DNA of 64,000 bases, taken from contig JAHLJT010009436.1 in assembly GCA_031308135.1 (NCBI GenBank), positions 125,627,288-125,691,287 of the forward strand, given 5' to 3'. The position numbers and the translations under genes are program-made. The notes beneath the pieces are model-generated. The model was given only the letters and a program-made list of their open reading frames with translations. It had not been told where the DNA came from and made no database searches. Position 1 is the first letter of the stretch. Each line of letters starts with the position of its first letter. Positions 1 through 11,119 of the stretch are shown in pieces. The stretch is from Acheta domesticus (lineage: Eukaryota; Arthropoda; Insecta; Orthoptera; Gryllidae).

Positions 1-780
1 GTCTTAGTTTACATGTAAAAAGTCCTGTCTCTTAATTTTTTTACCAAAAATTCACTAGAGACTTTTTAAAGTGTCAGAACAAAAGAGAACCAGTAATACC
101 TTGTTTTTACTAAGCATTTTAAAGACACGTATATTGAGAGAAACATGAGAGTAATTTTCATTAGGCAGATACTTTTAAGTTGTGATTTTTTTTACACCGT
201 CCTTTTCGCAAAATGAACATGAACATAGGACTATCTAGAGCGGAGACATTCCATTACTGTCCCATTTTCTCGAAACCATTACAACAACCGAAATACGCCT
301 TTCACAAGATTTACACGAGGAGAAGTTTCGACATGCTTCGCATCTTCTCTCTTCAATAAAGAACTACTGTAGTACATTGTTGCCCGTAAAATGTCTGGAG
401 TAATTCCGTACTGACATAAGATAACACCTAGTTTTAGCATGCTGACAAAATCAATAACATTTTCGCACTTTCAGAGAGTATTAATGTAGTTCCGCACACA
501 GTAACATCACGCATTTGTATGGATATTTTGAATTTTTTAATCCTCGTTGCAATTTTATTTTGCTACTTCGGAAAAATTCAGGTTTTTGAGGAAGTGATGA
601 ATTGATAAAGAATGTATTTTACTTGAACAGCCCTATTGCAAGAATAAATAGTTTATTAAGAAACAGTAGTCAATATAAGAAGTGCTCGAATAATTACTTT
701 AACTGTAGTGCCTTAAATTACAAGTATTACATAGGAGTAAGCAAAGATAAAAAAATGTGGAAAATATAATTAGTACCTAC
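1..780. other. AT-rich stretch downstream of the last visible FAR exon
   Basis: This lies beyond the donor site of the FAR exon at 781-926 (minus strand), so it is most likely intron. I looked for the next FAR exon, which should start with one base completing the split codon and continue toward the conserved tyrosine/lysine region. I could not find it, so it probably lies outside the window. No repeat shared with the rest of the window was recognised. Confidence 0.4.
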
Positions 781-926
781 TTTGGAGTGATTTCTTCTAA
801 AATGTCGTCACTTGATATTTCCATCATACTTATAATTTTAGCAGGATTGTAAGGAAGATTATAAATCTCTTCTTTCACTTCTTCACGATTGCAATTACTG
901 AATGTAGTGGAAACATAGATAAATGC
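781..926 (-). CDS. Fatty acyl-CoA reductase, internal exon (second of two visible)
   Basis: On the minus strand this exon encodes about 48 residues beginning AFIYVSTTFSNCNREEVKEE and ending EEITPK. This is the part of the FAR NAD-binding (Rossmann) domain that carries the conserved VSTxxS segment and the insect-typical run ending in EEITPK. The reading frame is open throughout. A pyrimidine-rich acceptor ending in CAG lies at 927-930 and a GTAGGT donor at 775-780. The exon starts in phase 0, matching the phase 0 end of the exon at 3364-3612, and ends in phase 2. FARs reduce long-chain acyl-CoA to fatty alcohol with NADPH, usually at the ER or peroxisome, for cuticular wax or pheromone synthesis. 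The family assignment rests on remembered family motifs. The particular FAR paralogue cannot be told from two exons. Confidence 0.88.
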
Positions 927-982
927 CTGAGAAAATTGGGGTAAATTGTATTAATGAGTATTCCAGGATGGTACTTTAGTGT

Positions 983-1283
983 TAGTCAAATGGTATCTGA
1001 CCCAGGAAAAAATTCGGAAGATTTTTTTTAACGGTTCTGTATGTTTTTGAAGGTGCTGAATTCGAATTTGATGTTTCCCACCTCAAACAAGATCGGTTTC
1101 TCAGAGAAAATCGAAAAAACCTAAAAATTTCGTCCTTTTTAGTTTTTCGCTTTTATCTTCAAAACTTTGCGTTTTATAGAAACTATTGTTATTTACAAAA
1201 TCGAAGTAGATAAAAGTTCCTACAAAATGCATGAATAAACTTAAAATTTTTGATATATGGTTTGGATGCTAGAGCGCGATATT
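983..1283 (+). repeat. Intronic repeat, copy 1 (inverted partner at 3007-3318)
   Basis: The plus strand here matches the reverse complement of 3007-3318 over about 300 bp with small gaps. Shared landmarks in order are GTCAAATG, AAATTCGGAAG, GGTGCTGAATTCGAAT, TCTCAGAGAAAATCG, a run ending AGTTTTTCGC, TACAAAATGCAT and CTAGAGCGCG. No open frame is shared by both copies. It is probably a non-autonomous element of unknown class. Confidence 0.75.
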
Positions 1284-1378
1284 TGTGTTAGTGATTAGCC
1301 GATTATGTAATTGACTAAGAAGAAACCAATGAAAAAATCATATTCTTTTAAAATCTTTACTACAGAGTGTGTAGAGAT

Positions 1379-1430
1379 AGGCTACATTGACAAGATGTGC
1401 TGTCAGATGGGCTACATTGACAGTCTGTCT
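1379..1430 (+). repeat. Short tandem duplication, about 31 bp unit
   Basis: The phrase GGCTACATTGACA occurs twice in direct orientation about 31 bases apart, followed each time by a TGT/CTG-rich stretch. It is a small local duplication inside the FAR intron, and no function is suggested. Confidence 0.5.
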
Positions 1431-3006
1431 CAACCAGATGTAACATCGCAATGGAGAAAGACACCTGACCCGAGCGAGAATGATATTTACTGAGAAGTGA
1501 TACCTTCGTTTCGTACACAGAATATCTTCTGATCTCTCTTTTCCTGCTATCTCGTCTCTTTTAGCTGCAATTCTAAAGATAGTTTTGTTACCACCACATT
1601 ATGCACTCTATGCAGACTTACACTATTTCTGCAAATCTTCGACAGTGATATACTGTGTAATTTCCAAGCAAACGACAGCGATGGAGATAATTATATAGAT
1701 AGAGATAAGGCCTCATTATAAGCAATTGAATGTAGTAATTAATTCGTGATCCATTTAGTTAATAAATATAAAGTATATTTAAGAAAGTAGTGTAAATAAA
1801 TCTGTGGTCTACCGCGACGGTAAGATTAAGTGTTGCAAGAATTTTTAAATTTGTGCCGGTAAGCAGCATTTTTCGCGCAAAGTGCTGTGCGATTTTAAAA
1901 CAACTGCCCGGAGTAATTAATTTTAACAATTTTTCTTAAAAACAACGGATATCAAATGATGGAATCAGCACAAACATTTAAATATTCCGCCGGTAAGAAA
2001 AACTTTCGCCATTTCTTCTATTATTCTTGTGTTTTGGTTCATACCAAATTGTTTAAAACATTTTTGCTGTAATGATATTCAAATGGAATAATTAAATAGT
2101 ACTTTCTTGTTAAATATTTCTCATTTTCTTGTTCTCTATTTTGTTTCGTGGCTAACTAGCTTCTGTCTAAAGCTAGCTGACCCTCGATTTTTTAGAAAAT
2201 GTCTGGCGTAATTAATTTCAAATTATGATAATTAAAGAGTAATTAATTAGTACTCAATGATAGCATTTAGTTTATTGTGGTCCGCTATGGGTGGCTAGCC
2301 AGCTTCAGATAGGTAGGGGTTGAATCACCTCAACTACGTTCATCTATACCTCACTTTGTCTTCAAAACTAATTTTCTTATTTGTGGAGAGAAGGAACCAC
2401 GAGAGACTTAATGAAGAAAAAAATCAAAAAGCTTTTCTCTAAACGAAATTTAGTAAATTATCTGTTAGAGAAACTTTTTATGACTCGCTAGAAATCGTAA
2501 TGATGATTTTGGACGTGCTGTAATATATTGAGTAGAGGCAGTAAATTAATTGTCAGCTGCTGATGCATATGCATATTTGATGTACATGAAAGCACTGCGT
2601 AAACCCCCAAAGACGAAAGGAACACACATTGTAAACAGGGCCCTGCAAAAATGATGTAGAATCAGCGATGCAAACTATTTTTAATTTTCTTGGAAACAAT
2701 GACGAGAAATACAATTTTTTTTCATTCAAGATGTGCTAAAAGTGATTGAAGGTAATTTTCTTCAACATTCAAAAATAGTTAATGCACGTGTATCTTCTAA
2801 TGCATGTTTTAAGGATTACAGATACTCCGCTAGCAAATACGTCCCCACTGATTCTGTGAGTATCATTTAACAATGCCAATAATTTGTTTACAACAGTTGT
2901 TTTCAAGCATGACAAAGTGGAACAAGAATGCCGTCGCGAGATAGGTTGGCCGGAAAGAGCTATTCTCCCACTTTGGCCAGAGGCCCAAAAAGTAACCCTT
3001 TTTTAG

Positions 3007-3318
3007 CGCGCTCTAGTGCCTAAACAGTTTTATACAAATTTAACGTTGATATATGCATTTTGTAGGCAATTGTATCTACTTTAATTTTGTAAAGGATAAC
3101 AATTTCGATAGAACGCATAGTTTTGAATATATAAGCGAAAAACTAAAAAAGGGCGGAATTTTTAGTTTTTTTGCGATTTTCTCTGAGAAGCCGACCTTTC
3201 TTGGGGTGACAAACATCACATTCGAATTCAGCACCCTCAAAAAACACATAGAAAGTTTGAAAAAAAACTTCCGAATTTTTATTCTGGATCGGGCCTTTTT
3301 GTGCAGCATTTGACTAGG
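3007..3318 (-). repeat. Intronic repeat, copy 2 (inverted relative to 983-1283)
   Basis: This is the reverse-oriented partner of the repeat at 983-1283. The two arms are separated by about 1.7 kb, so the FAR pre-mRNA could in principle fold into a long imperfect stem here. An 86-codon plus-strand reading frame in this copy (3053-3313) is not preserved in copy 1 and is not regarded as a gene. Confidence 0.75.
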
Positions 3319-3363
3319 CTAAAATTAAATAAGTGTTTAACATATACAAAGTATATTTATTAC

Positions 3364-3612
3364 TTTAATGTTAGGCATCTGGTGGCAGAATTCCAGCAGA
3401 TGGTATGTGCCAACAGTGTTCACAGTAATCGCTTGTTTTATTGGCTCATCGAATCGCACCGTCGCCGCCATATGGAATACCACAGATACGTTGTTTATTA
3501 AAGTTGTTTTGTCCGTCGGAGAAATGCCCATGTTTTTTTTGGATAGGTCTCCCAAAATCGGAATATTTTTTTTCAAATCATCAGGTCTGTCTTTTTTAAG
3601 GCGCTCAAATAC
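3364..3612 (-). CDS. Fatty acyl-CoA reductase, internal exon (first of two visible)
   Basis: The 249 bp exon encodes 83 residues on the minus strand, from VFERLKKDRP to CHQMPNIK. It contains the FAR signatures IPILGDLS, the VSVVFHMAATVRFDEP segment and VNTVGT, all in the NAD(P)-binding Rossmann domain. The acceptor TTGATTTCAG lies at 3613-3622 and the donor GTAATA at 3358-3363. Both exon ends are phase 0, and the next exon (781-926) continues the family alignment directly. Upstream N-terminal exons, with the glycine-rich GxxGxxG cofactor motif, should lie at higher coordinates, but I did not find them in the window. The frame is intact, with no stop or indel, so this is probably a live host gene rather than a pseudogene. 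Confidence 0.9.
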
Positions 3613-6600
3613 CTGAAATCAACAAAGGTAACACAAATTAAAACCCAAATATACTACAAATTTTAAAAAGTTTATAAAAATTAACATACAAAATGCATAT
3701 GCCTACAATCGCTTCCGGTTTTCATTAAATCTGATTGAATGCGTAATTTATGTAAAAGATAATATCGGGAAACGTTTCAAAACTTATAATAAATTTATTA
3801 GTTAACTACAAATTGTTTAATTTAAATTCTAAACATTACCATCTAGCTATCTCCAGATTCGGCAATATTCTTCGGGCGCACGAATGGGTGGGCGACGCGT
3901 GTGACGCAATGCTTGCCGAGTTCAGTTGAGAGATGTCACTTCCACGGTGCACATGCGCCGCTGCTCGTCTCATATATTCTTTGTTCAAACGATGCGCTAT
4001 ACTTTTAAGCGTACACGCATACAAGCCTTTTTCAATGTTCTAATCTGTGCAATGTATTGCTGCAGTCAAAATAGTGCAAGTATCACAGCAGATACTTATT
4101 GCAATGCTTGCTGCCTTGTGCTACGTCTCACTACAATGCTCAAGTGTATATGTGCAAAACTGACTTCAATTCAGACATTATTTAATATGTTTTGCTGACT
4201 TGGACAATGGCACCCTTAAACATGAACAATTTGCAACACGCACCATTGCGCAACAACTGCCAAGTACAGTTCGTATTACGCGAGTGCACTTAAATTCAGT
4301 GACGTGAAACCGTTAGTTCCAATAACTGTTTATTTGTTTCATCAAGTCGCAATGCTGACTAGTTATCTTTGTGGCTCGTAAACTGTGAACAAGTGCTGCC
4401 TAATTCACATCATATGGTGCAATCACTTCACTCATGTTACATGTTCAATTCCGTACGAGTGGCAACACTGCCAACCTCTGCTGTAATATCATTGGAGTGA
4501 TAGTGAACAAGTGTCATCGCCTGTCACAGCATCCCCTACGTGTTGCCACATCATATCTATGTAAGAATTTGCATTTCTTTGTATTGTTCTTTTCTTTCAG
4601 ATTCCATCTTAAGAGCTTCGAACTGGGCAATCATGCCACAATGTAAGTGATCATCAGTCACTATAGTGCTTCACACTCCTCATATTAATGTTTACAGTAA
4701 TTGATTTGTGCTTCTATAGTAAATTACCTCTTGTAACTTATTCAGTAATTCAATTATACGTATTAATTTCACATGTGTTTGCTAATTTCTGAGTGATGGT
4801 GACGGAACCTGAATAATTTTGAGTAAAACGCGAGACCAATAGCTCGCGCAATTAAATCTATTGGTGATCCTCCAAGGTAAGCGAAGTTTCCAGAGGAATG
4901 ACTGAGTGGTTTGGAAGCTTATACAATTATTGTTGCTCTGGTACCCAAATCAGCTTAAGTGGTCAATGTTTTACAAGTCAAATCTGCATAGTTTAAAAAA
5001 TTCTTCTAGATAATAATTTTCCTGCTAAGTTAATAAATAAAATTTTGTTCAATTTCCTCTACCTCTCAGCTAAGATTAATACAGACGCCTCAAACCCTAC
5101 AAATCTATTGTGCACGTGAAAGGTTTATCTGAGCCATTGGATACAATTCTCCGAACAGATAGTTGTTCTATAGCGTTCTCTAATACTCGTAAAAGAACCC
5201 TCAATAATATTTTGTTCAGCAAAACCAAAGACAGGATTCCCAAAGAGAACAGTAGTAACCTGGTTTACTCGGTACCATGTGAGAGTTGAGATAAAGTTTC
5301 TGTTGACAAACAGGACAATATCACAATTCTTATATTCCAATAAAAGAAGAATAAATGGAACAAATCACAAAACAGTATTCAACAACTCACAAAACATTCA
5401 TATAATCAGCACAATTATCGTGCTCACCAGCAATTCTCTAGTATTCTTACTAGTTATAATTAATATCAAAGATTTTGTATATTATCCCACTACCTAGAGT
5501 TCACCTTTCTTTCTAAAAGTTTCCCCCTAATCTATTCTTACTTCATGAATGCCCCGCGAGAATAAGGAATAAGATTTCATTTGATCATAAATTACTTTTT
5601 AGCAATAATTTAATCTTTCACTTCCTATTACTGTTTCAATGTTAACAAAACGTCTACTCCATGGAACTAACTGCCAACATTAATTCAAAGCATGATTCCC
5701 TAAGTTACCTTTCTTATATTCTAATTCAGATTATAATTTGAATCGCAACTTGTGTGATAATAATTATTATAAGCGATTCTTCCCAAGATAGACTCATTGT
5801 ATTCACACTATTAAAAAGTCTTTCACTGTTTCCACAAATGATTAATATTCCTTGAATTTACTAAAATACGTGCTTTTCATAGTTCACGGTGAAACTCATT
5901 GAGACTATTTTACGTAGAACCAATCCTCTGTTCTGCTAATTTTCACAAAAAAATTTTTCCTACCAGTAAATATAACATAGCTAAATTGTATAGTAGTTCA
6001 GTTCCTACCTATTTCTTTCCCTGAAATTTTGTAGTCGTGGCATCGACCTTTCTTGTGGACGGCTGGTTACGTTATATTAGCGCCCTGCGCCCAAGCGGTC
6101 GTGCTCTTGTACAGGATACAGCTTGTCAGTCAATCTAGTAGTTCAATACCTTGAACCCCTTTGATATAATCCAACGACTGGACTACAGACTGGGTTTCTC
6201 GTTCTCGAAGTATACGTAAATAGACTCAAATTTACTCCGGCAATAGAAACACCAAATCTCTTTCAGGCCTTTGTTAATCCTCCAACCTTCTTGGAAACTC
6301 CATTACGTACAAAGGCTGACTGTAGCATCGTTAACACCAAGGATCTTTCTACGGCAAGCAGCATAAAGAAATAAGGTGGAACTATCCGTGCAATGCACAC
6401 GCTTCCCCACCTTACGCCTCTATTCCCCGCTATTCTAGTGCGCGCTCTGTGGCCGATTTACCTCTCTTCTCTTCCCCGCTGGGCTACGGGCGTTCGGGGA
6501 CATGCTCCTCCTGTTCAGAGGCGCGAATTTAGTATCGCGGGCGTAAATGTGAGGCGTACCAGCCTACCCGAGGCTGGCTGTCACAATACGTGTATAGGAG

Positions 6601-6890
6601 AAGTTAAAAAAGTTTTGCTAAGGTTCACACATAAATACAGTTTTAGTAAATATTTTACGCATGTTGAATAACAAAATGTGGCATTAAAATAATAAAACCT
6701 TATAATGAAAATGTTTTATCATTGAAAATTTATGTGTAAGCCTAATGAAAATACTGTGGAAGCCTAATTAAGTCAGGACTCAAAAATATAGTCAAGGATG
6801 AATTATTAGAAATTCATAAAAATCATGACTTGTAAAATCACAAGTTGTTCTTTCAGAGAAGCTCCAAACATGTACTTATTTTTTTATCTT
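3613..6890. other. AT-rich DNA, no recognised gene
   Basis: Presumably part of the upstream FAR intron or 5' flank. Short open frames occur (for example 3926-4198 plus, 5125-5340 minus, 6393-6671 plus), but none shows a recognisable domain or splice context. GC content rises locally at 6030-6130 and 6390-6600. I see no shared repeat here. Confidence 0.4.
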
Positions 6891-6904
6891 AGATATAAAG
6901 TATG

Positions 6905-7110
6905 TACAGTTGCCGACACATAAAATGGGTACCGGCCAAATTCAGAAGTGCCCGTCTTTCTGCGCATTCTGGCACACTCTACGGACGATAACGTCATCTG
7001 GTTCTTTCATAGTTACTGTTACAAAAGAACATTCAGAACCAACTGCCAACGACTGAGAAGCTGATAGACTAGATTTCCCGCAATCATGATCTCTAGTTTG
7101 AACGTTCTCT
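6905..7110 (+). repeat. Repeat family R5, copy 1
   Basis: About 205 bp matches 34727-34925 in direct orientation. Shared landmarks are TTGCCGACACATAAAATGG, CGGCCAAATTCAGAAG, GGCACACT, TACGGACGAT, TTACAAAAGAACATTC, CAACGACTGAGAAGCTGATA and CGCAATCAT. The minus strand is open through this copy (6942-7196), but the second copy is frameshifted, so I treat it as a non-coding dispersed repeat. Confidence 0.75.
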
Positions 7111-7199
7111 ATGATACGCGTGTTTATCCGAATGATTGAGAGTATTGGCGTAGAAGGCACAGGGGTGGGGATAGTCTCCATCGCGTCGTCATGCAAACC

Positions 7200-8115
7200 A
7201 TTCGATCGTCTACAAGAAATATATCAATAAAGATAATATCATACAATACGACATAAAAAGTTGAGCACATGCAATAGAATTAGTGGGTTTGAAAAGGAAA
7301 TTTGGAAATTTTTAATTCTGGTTTACTTGCAAAAAAAAAACAATTGAATATCTCCTATTTTAACGCAAAACAACTTAAGTACGTGAACGAATATTGCGGA
7401 TCCGAGACGAAGAAATGAAGTGTGCGAAGGCGGCTCCAGGATCGGAAAAATAATTGGGAGTGGGAAGTTTTGGCGAAGTAAATAGTGTTCAAATATCAGT
7501 GTTTACGAAATTTAAGGTTTCTGAACAATTAAACTAGGTAATCAGTAATAATTTTGCATCGCTTGTCAAAATTATTATTTTGCAATATTCACCTCAAAGA
7601 CAATTTGAGGACCCTTCCTCCGTATCGCGCACGTTTCGGAATTGTTTATAAAATTGCTAATTGTTGAGAATTTTTTAATTCGCAGTTTTCGGTTCTGGAA
7701 TATAAGGGACCCCTTTCCTCTTCAGAACTGCAAATTTGGAAATTGTTTATAAATTTACAAATTTTGCGAAATTATTTTATTGTCTTTTCTAAACTGCCTT
7801 TGAATGAGATGCAAAATTCCGCAATCCAATCGGCGCTACCGCGTTTCGTTTTCGAGATATGTAAGTGTTTCTAAGAAATTAGCATGTCATGACAACTCCC
7901 ATTTCTTTGAAAGTCAATGGCAGTTCTCTAACAAATCTACCCTTCAAGCCGTTTTCCAAATGCAACGTGCATTGAGCGACACTCTTTTCTCAAAGCGACC
8001 CTGACACCAGAATGGTATTTTAAACTACCTTCAGAACGCAAGTCGATTGCTTTGCGAGTCAAAATCATGGAAACATGAGTTGTTACAAATGTTCCCTAAA
8101 TACGTAAATGCCAAG
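7200..8115. other. AT-rich DNA with a degenerate tandem duplication
   Basis: No gene is recognised. Between about 7590 and 7790 two diverged units of roughly 110 bp follow one another, each with a GGACCC..CCTC start and GGAATTGTTTATAAA or GGAAATTGTTTATAAA in the middle. Confidence 0.4.
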
Positions 8116-8121
8116 AAGGCG

Positions 8122-8300
8122 ATCTTATGAGAAAACACAAATTCTCTGAGCAAATGAATGAATCAGTCATTTCAACAGCGGAGCCACTACCTTATAATAA
8201 TAATAACATCCACAATTTCAATTCAAAAGGTCATCTTTTGGCAGGCCTGTCCAAGATTTCTGCTCCGCTCATGTGTGACGTACTGGACATGAAAAGCACA
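8122..8300 (+). repeat. Repeat family R6, copy 1
   Basis: About 100 bp (8133-8222) matches 13449-13540 in direct orientation, sharing CACAAATTCTC, GAATCAGTCATTT, ACTACCTTATAATA and AACATCCACAATTTC. It is followed by GGCAGGCCTGTCC and TGCTCCGCTCATG. The reverse complement of that junction precedes the other copy at 13375-13435. The two copies therefore flank the gypsy element and share pieces in different orders. Confidence 0.65.
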
Positions 8301-8309
8301 GACGACAGA

Positions 8310-8885
8310 TTCTGAATAGTATGTACAGTATATTTACAATAATAAATTACAAGATAATGTTACAAAATTGAAAACCTTAGGTAACCTTTCTATTCTCTAA
8401 GCCGCGAAACCCCGCGACCGTCCCTAGGCTTAGCCCAGTGCCTCTGCTCGAGAGCATGAGAAGCTGCGCGAAGTGCGAGCTGTCGGACATAAAGTCCCCG
8501 TAACTAGAATGTTACATGCCGAATGCCAAAACGTGCAAGGTTGCACGGAGATACCTCACGTCTTTCGACTCACTAGCGTATCCCGCGAGCGCATGTCGGC
8601 GCCGCAATAAATACCCCACGGCTCGTCCCCCACTCTACCAGCGGCGGGCGTCATTCGGCTCGCAAGCCAGCCCTCAGCAGAGAGCAACCGTCATGAATGG
8701 ACTCGCGCTCAGGCACGCCCCTGTTGTCCAGGTTATTTTGAGGCTGGGATTTTCCTGCCCGGCGCGCGCCGGCGAGGCGCCGCCGCATTCCAACCCCCAT
8801 CCCCCATTCGGCTTAAGACCGGGCTTTCCAGCGAAACGGCACGTGCGCCACCTCGCGACGCTACAGACCCTCCCATGCCGGGGGT
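8310..8885 (-). repeat. Candidate 3' LTR / 3' end of the gypsy element
   Basis: This GC-rich block lies directly downstream (minus strand) of the RNase H stop codon. Read on the minus strand it begins just after a purine-rich CATGGGAGGG tract that could be a polypurine tract, and it contains a TATTTATT element near 8605-8615. No second copy was found upstream of the element, whose 5' part is missing, so the LTR call cannot be confirmed. A 123-codon plus-strand frame here has no domain and is not regarded as a gene. Confidence 0.35.
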
Positions 8886-8898
8886 GAGAATTTTTTTT

Positions 8899-9020
8899 AC
8901 AAAACATTTACTTTACATTGAAATATTACATGATAATTCTTGACGCCTCTTGCATTACATGAAACCCTGAAATGTAAAATACAAAACATTTACGTTGCAT
9001 TGAAGTATTACATAATAATT
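8899..9020 (+). repeat. Pair of 40 bp direct repeats, 82 bp apart
   Basis: Copies at 8899-8938 and 8981-9020 share ACAAAACATTTAC, TT.CATTGAA.TATTACAT and ATAATT. They lie in the AT-rich 3' non-coding segment between the RNase H stop and the candidate LTR. The role is unknown. Confidence 0.7.
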
Positions 9021-9199
9021 GTGGAATTCATCATGTGCCGTTCTTAACTGAATTTATTGACACATGTATGTATCTACATATAAAAATGATCACAATAACA
9101 AAACAATTTTACCCTTGAATTTATAAAATTATTTACATAGAATTTCACCGACATTTATACATGTCATGAACGTGTGTGTTCCCTACACTCGCCTGTGGA

Positions 9200-10957
9200 T
9201 CAATTCACATCATCAAACATGCGACTAAGCGCATCTGCATTAACATTTTCTGAGCCCTTTTGGTGCATGATGCGTAAATCGAGGTGCTGAATTAAAAGGG
9301 ACCAGCGTAATAATCTGGGGTTTTTGCCAGACGTATTACGCAACCAGACCAACGGGTTGTGGTCGGTTTCGACCTGAATTATGGCCTGCCCGTCGAGATA
9401 AATCTTAAGTTTATCCAACCCCCAAATAAGAGCCAAACACTCAAGTTCTGAGGTGCCATAATGAGTTTCTGTATCACTTAATTTACGGCTTAGAAAAACA
9501 ACTGGTTGTTTTACTCCCTCGTCATTTACTTGGTAGAGAACCACGCCTAAGCCTCTCTGAGATGCATCTGCCTGAACTCGAAATTCCTTGCTATAATCAG
9601 GAGCATATACCGCTGTTTTTTCGCTAAGAGCTTGTCGCAACTCATTGAAAGACTTTTCGCATGCCTCTGTCCAGACGACTTTACCCTGGCGCTCGCGTCC
9701 CCGCAGCGCATCTGTCAGTGCCGCCGCTTTCTCCGCAAACCCGGGTATCAAGCGTCGATAATATCCTACCAAACCGAGCAAAGAACGCACTTGTTTCTTT
9801 GATTCTGGTCTGGGAAAGTTCTGGATTGCTTGTATCTTGGCTTCGGCCGGCCGCAATTTCCCGTTACCGACGACGTAACCAAGATATTTTACATTAGCCC
9901 GCGCAAACAAGCACTTGCGCGGCTGCACTGTCAATTTGGCGGATTTCAATATACTAAAGACCGTATCTAGGTGCCGAATGTGTTCTTGCCAAGTGTTACT
10001 GAAAACCGCGATGTCATCAAGGTACGGTACCGGGAATTCTTGGCAGTTTTTTAGCAAAGTGCCCATGATTTTACAGCATTGATAAGGGCCGTTCTTTATC
10101 CCGAAGGGTAACCTAAGCGGTCGATACGTGCCGAAACTGGTCACGAACGCCGAATATCTCTGCGCCCTACCCGTAAGACCTATCTGCCAGAAACACTTAC
10201 TTAAATCTAACACACTAATGATTTTAGCTGCAGCTACCTGTTCAATCCGTTCTTCGAGATTGGGTAACGGAAAGTAATCAGTTTTAATAATCTCGTTGAG
10301 GCGCCTAAAATCTATGCAGGGGCGTGGAGACTTGCCCGGGGCCTCGATCAGGATCATAGGAGACGTATAATCACTTTCCGCCTCCACAATGATATCGCGA
10401 AGCATTTTGTCCACCTCTTCCCGCAATATCTTAGTTTGTCTCGGCGACATGCGGTAGGGTACACTTCGGACTACTTTATCAGTGTCAGTTAATTCAATGT
10501 CCATGGTCGTTACATCTGTAACACTAAAAATACACCTGTATTTACAAATGACATTTTTAAGTGCTTCGCGGAACTCGGGTTCAACCTTAGTATCGTTTAG
10601 CATTTCTTCCGCGTCAAAGTCGTCGGAATCTAATCTTAACGCGTAGCGGTCTAACGCGTCTTCCTCGCCTGCGGCAGTGACCGTCGCAGAACCGAGAAAG
10701 TTCACGTATTCAGTACGTTGGTGATACTTTTTCATCATGTTGATGTGATACACGCGTGGTTCTTTCCGCCCCGGCATCTGAACTACGTAATTGTGTTCGG
10801 ACATTTTCTCCCGAACTTCGCCTGGCCCGACCCACTGCACCGCGAGTTTCCACGTTCTGTTAGGCGCCAAAACCAGCACCTTCGCGGCTATTTCAAAACT
10901 GCGCGAGATCGCGTTGCGGTCGTACCACACCTTACGCTTGCGTTGTTCTTCCGCCAT
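9200..10957 (-). CDS. pol: Retrotransposon pol C-terminal part: integrase GPY/F tail, reverse transcriptase, RNase H
   Basis: The 585-residue frame opens with the integrase C-terminal tail: residues about 8-80, with VLVLAP, QWVGPGEV and the RVYHINMMKKY end typical of a GPY/F module. A spacer follows. The reverse transcriptase spans about residues 165-365, with VPYRMSPRQ, CIDFRRLNEI, LPFGIKNGP and the catalytic YLDD at 312-315. The Ty3/gypsy RNase H (about 450-580) has ADAS (D463), E505, TDHNPL (D532) and NADALSR (D575). It ends with a stop soon after NADALSR, where a standard gypsy element would continue into integrase. The first ATG is only a convenient start: related proteins are one polyprotein, and the open frame continues upstream to about 10988. 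All catalytic residues are present, so the frame could encode active enzyme, though upstream frame breaks disconnect it from integrase. Confidence 0.9.
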   Translation of the reverse strand: MAEEQRKRKVWYDRNAISRSFEIAAKVLVLAPNRTWKLAVQWVGPGEVREKMSEHNYVVQMPGRKEPRVYHINMMKKYHQRTEYVNFLGSATVTAAGEEDALDRYALRLDSDDFDAEEMLNDTKVEPEFREALKNVICKYRCIFSVTDVTTMDIELTDTDKVVRSVPYRMSPRQTKILREEVDKMLRDIIVEAESDYTSPMILIEAPGKSPRPCIDFRRLNEIIKTDYFPLPNLEERIEQVAAAKIISVLDLSKCFWQIGLTGRAQRYSAFVTSFGTYRPLRLPFGIKNGPYQCCKIMGTLLKNCQEFPVPYLDDIAVFSNTWQEHIRHLDTVFSILKSAKLTVQPRKCLFARANVKYLGYVVGNGKLRPAEAKIQAIQNFPRPESKKQVRSLLGLVGYYRRLIPGFAEKAAALTDALRGRERQGKVVWTEACEKSFNELRQALSEKTAVYAPDYSKEFRVQADASQRGLGVVLYQVNDEGVKQPVVFLSRKLSDTETHYGTSELECLALIWGLDKLKIYLDGQAIIQVETDHNPLVWLRNTSGKNPRLLRWSLLIQHLDLRIMHQKGSENVNADALSRMFDDVN

Positions 10958-10973
10958 TTTGGTATGGGCAAGT

Positions 10974-11119
10974 TCACGCGAAACGCTTCAGTCTATTAAT
11001 CAACTTGAACACGTGCTCAACCACCGTGCTCCCTTCGCTTTCGGCTGCACCCGCAAGCTTTTCGTAAAGCAGCGTCATGGGTGTGCGGAGATTTTTCCCA
11101 TAGACTAACTCGGTTGGAT
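10974..11119 (-). pseudogene. pol: Integrase C-terminal linker in a third reading frame
   Basis: Between the integrase frame and the RT frame, family-like sequence (TELVYGKNLRTP, then LLYEKL) continues in a different frame. It starts just after a six-A run at 11120-11125 and ends at a TGA (10974-10976). The 48 or so codons are out of frame with both neighbours by one base each. This shows that the break is two separate single-base changes and not a missing block. Confidence 0.75.

Larger units (their letters stand above)
927..3363 (-). other. FAR intron, 2437 bp, containing repeats
   Basis: This interval separates two FAR exons that join in phase 0 and encode adjacent parts of the family alignment, so it is an intron. 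Its minus-strand donor is GTAATA at 3358-3363 and its acceptor CAG is at 927-929. It contains an inverted pair of a ~300 bp repeat (983-1283 and 3007-3318) and a short tandem duplication near 1379-1430. No other coding sequence was recognised inside it. Confidence 0.8.

Noticed and set aside
4890..4965. tRNA-like or SINE-like sequence (TGACTGAGTGGTTTGG, later GGTACCCAAATC)
   Set aside because: Loose A-box and B-box resemblance only; no cloverleaf can be drawn and no second copy was found.
8516..8907. 123-codon plus frame and 77-codon minus frame
   Set aside because: They fall in the GC-rich candidate LTR and have no domain or start context.
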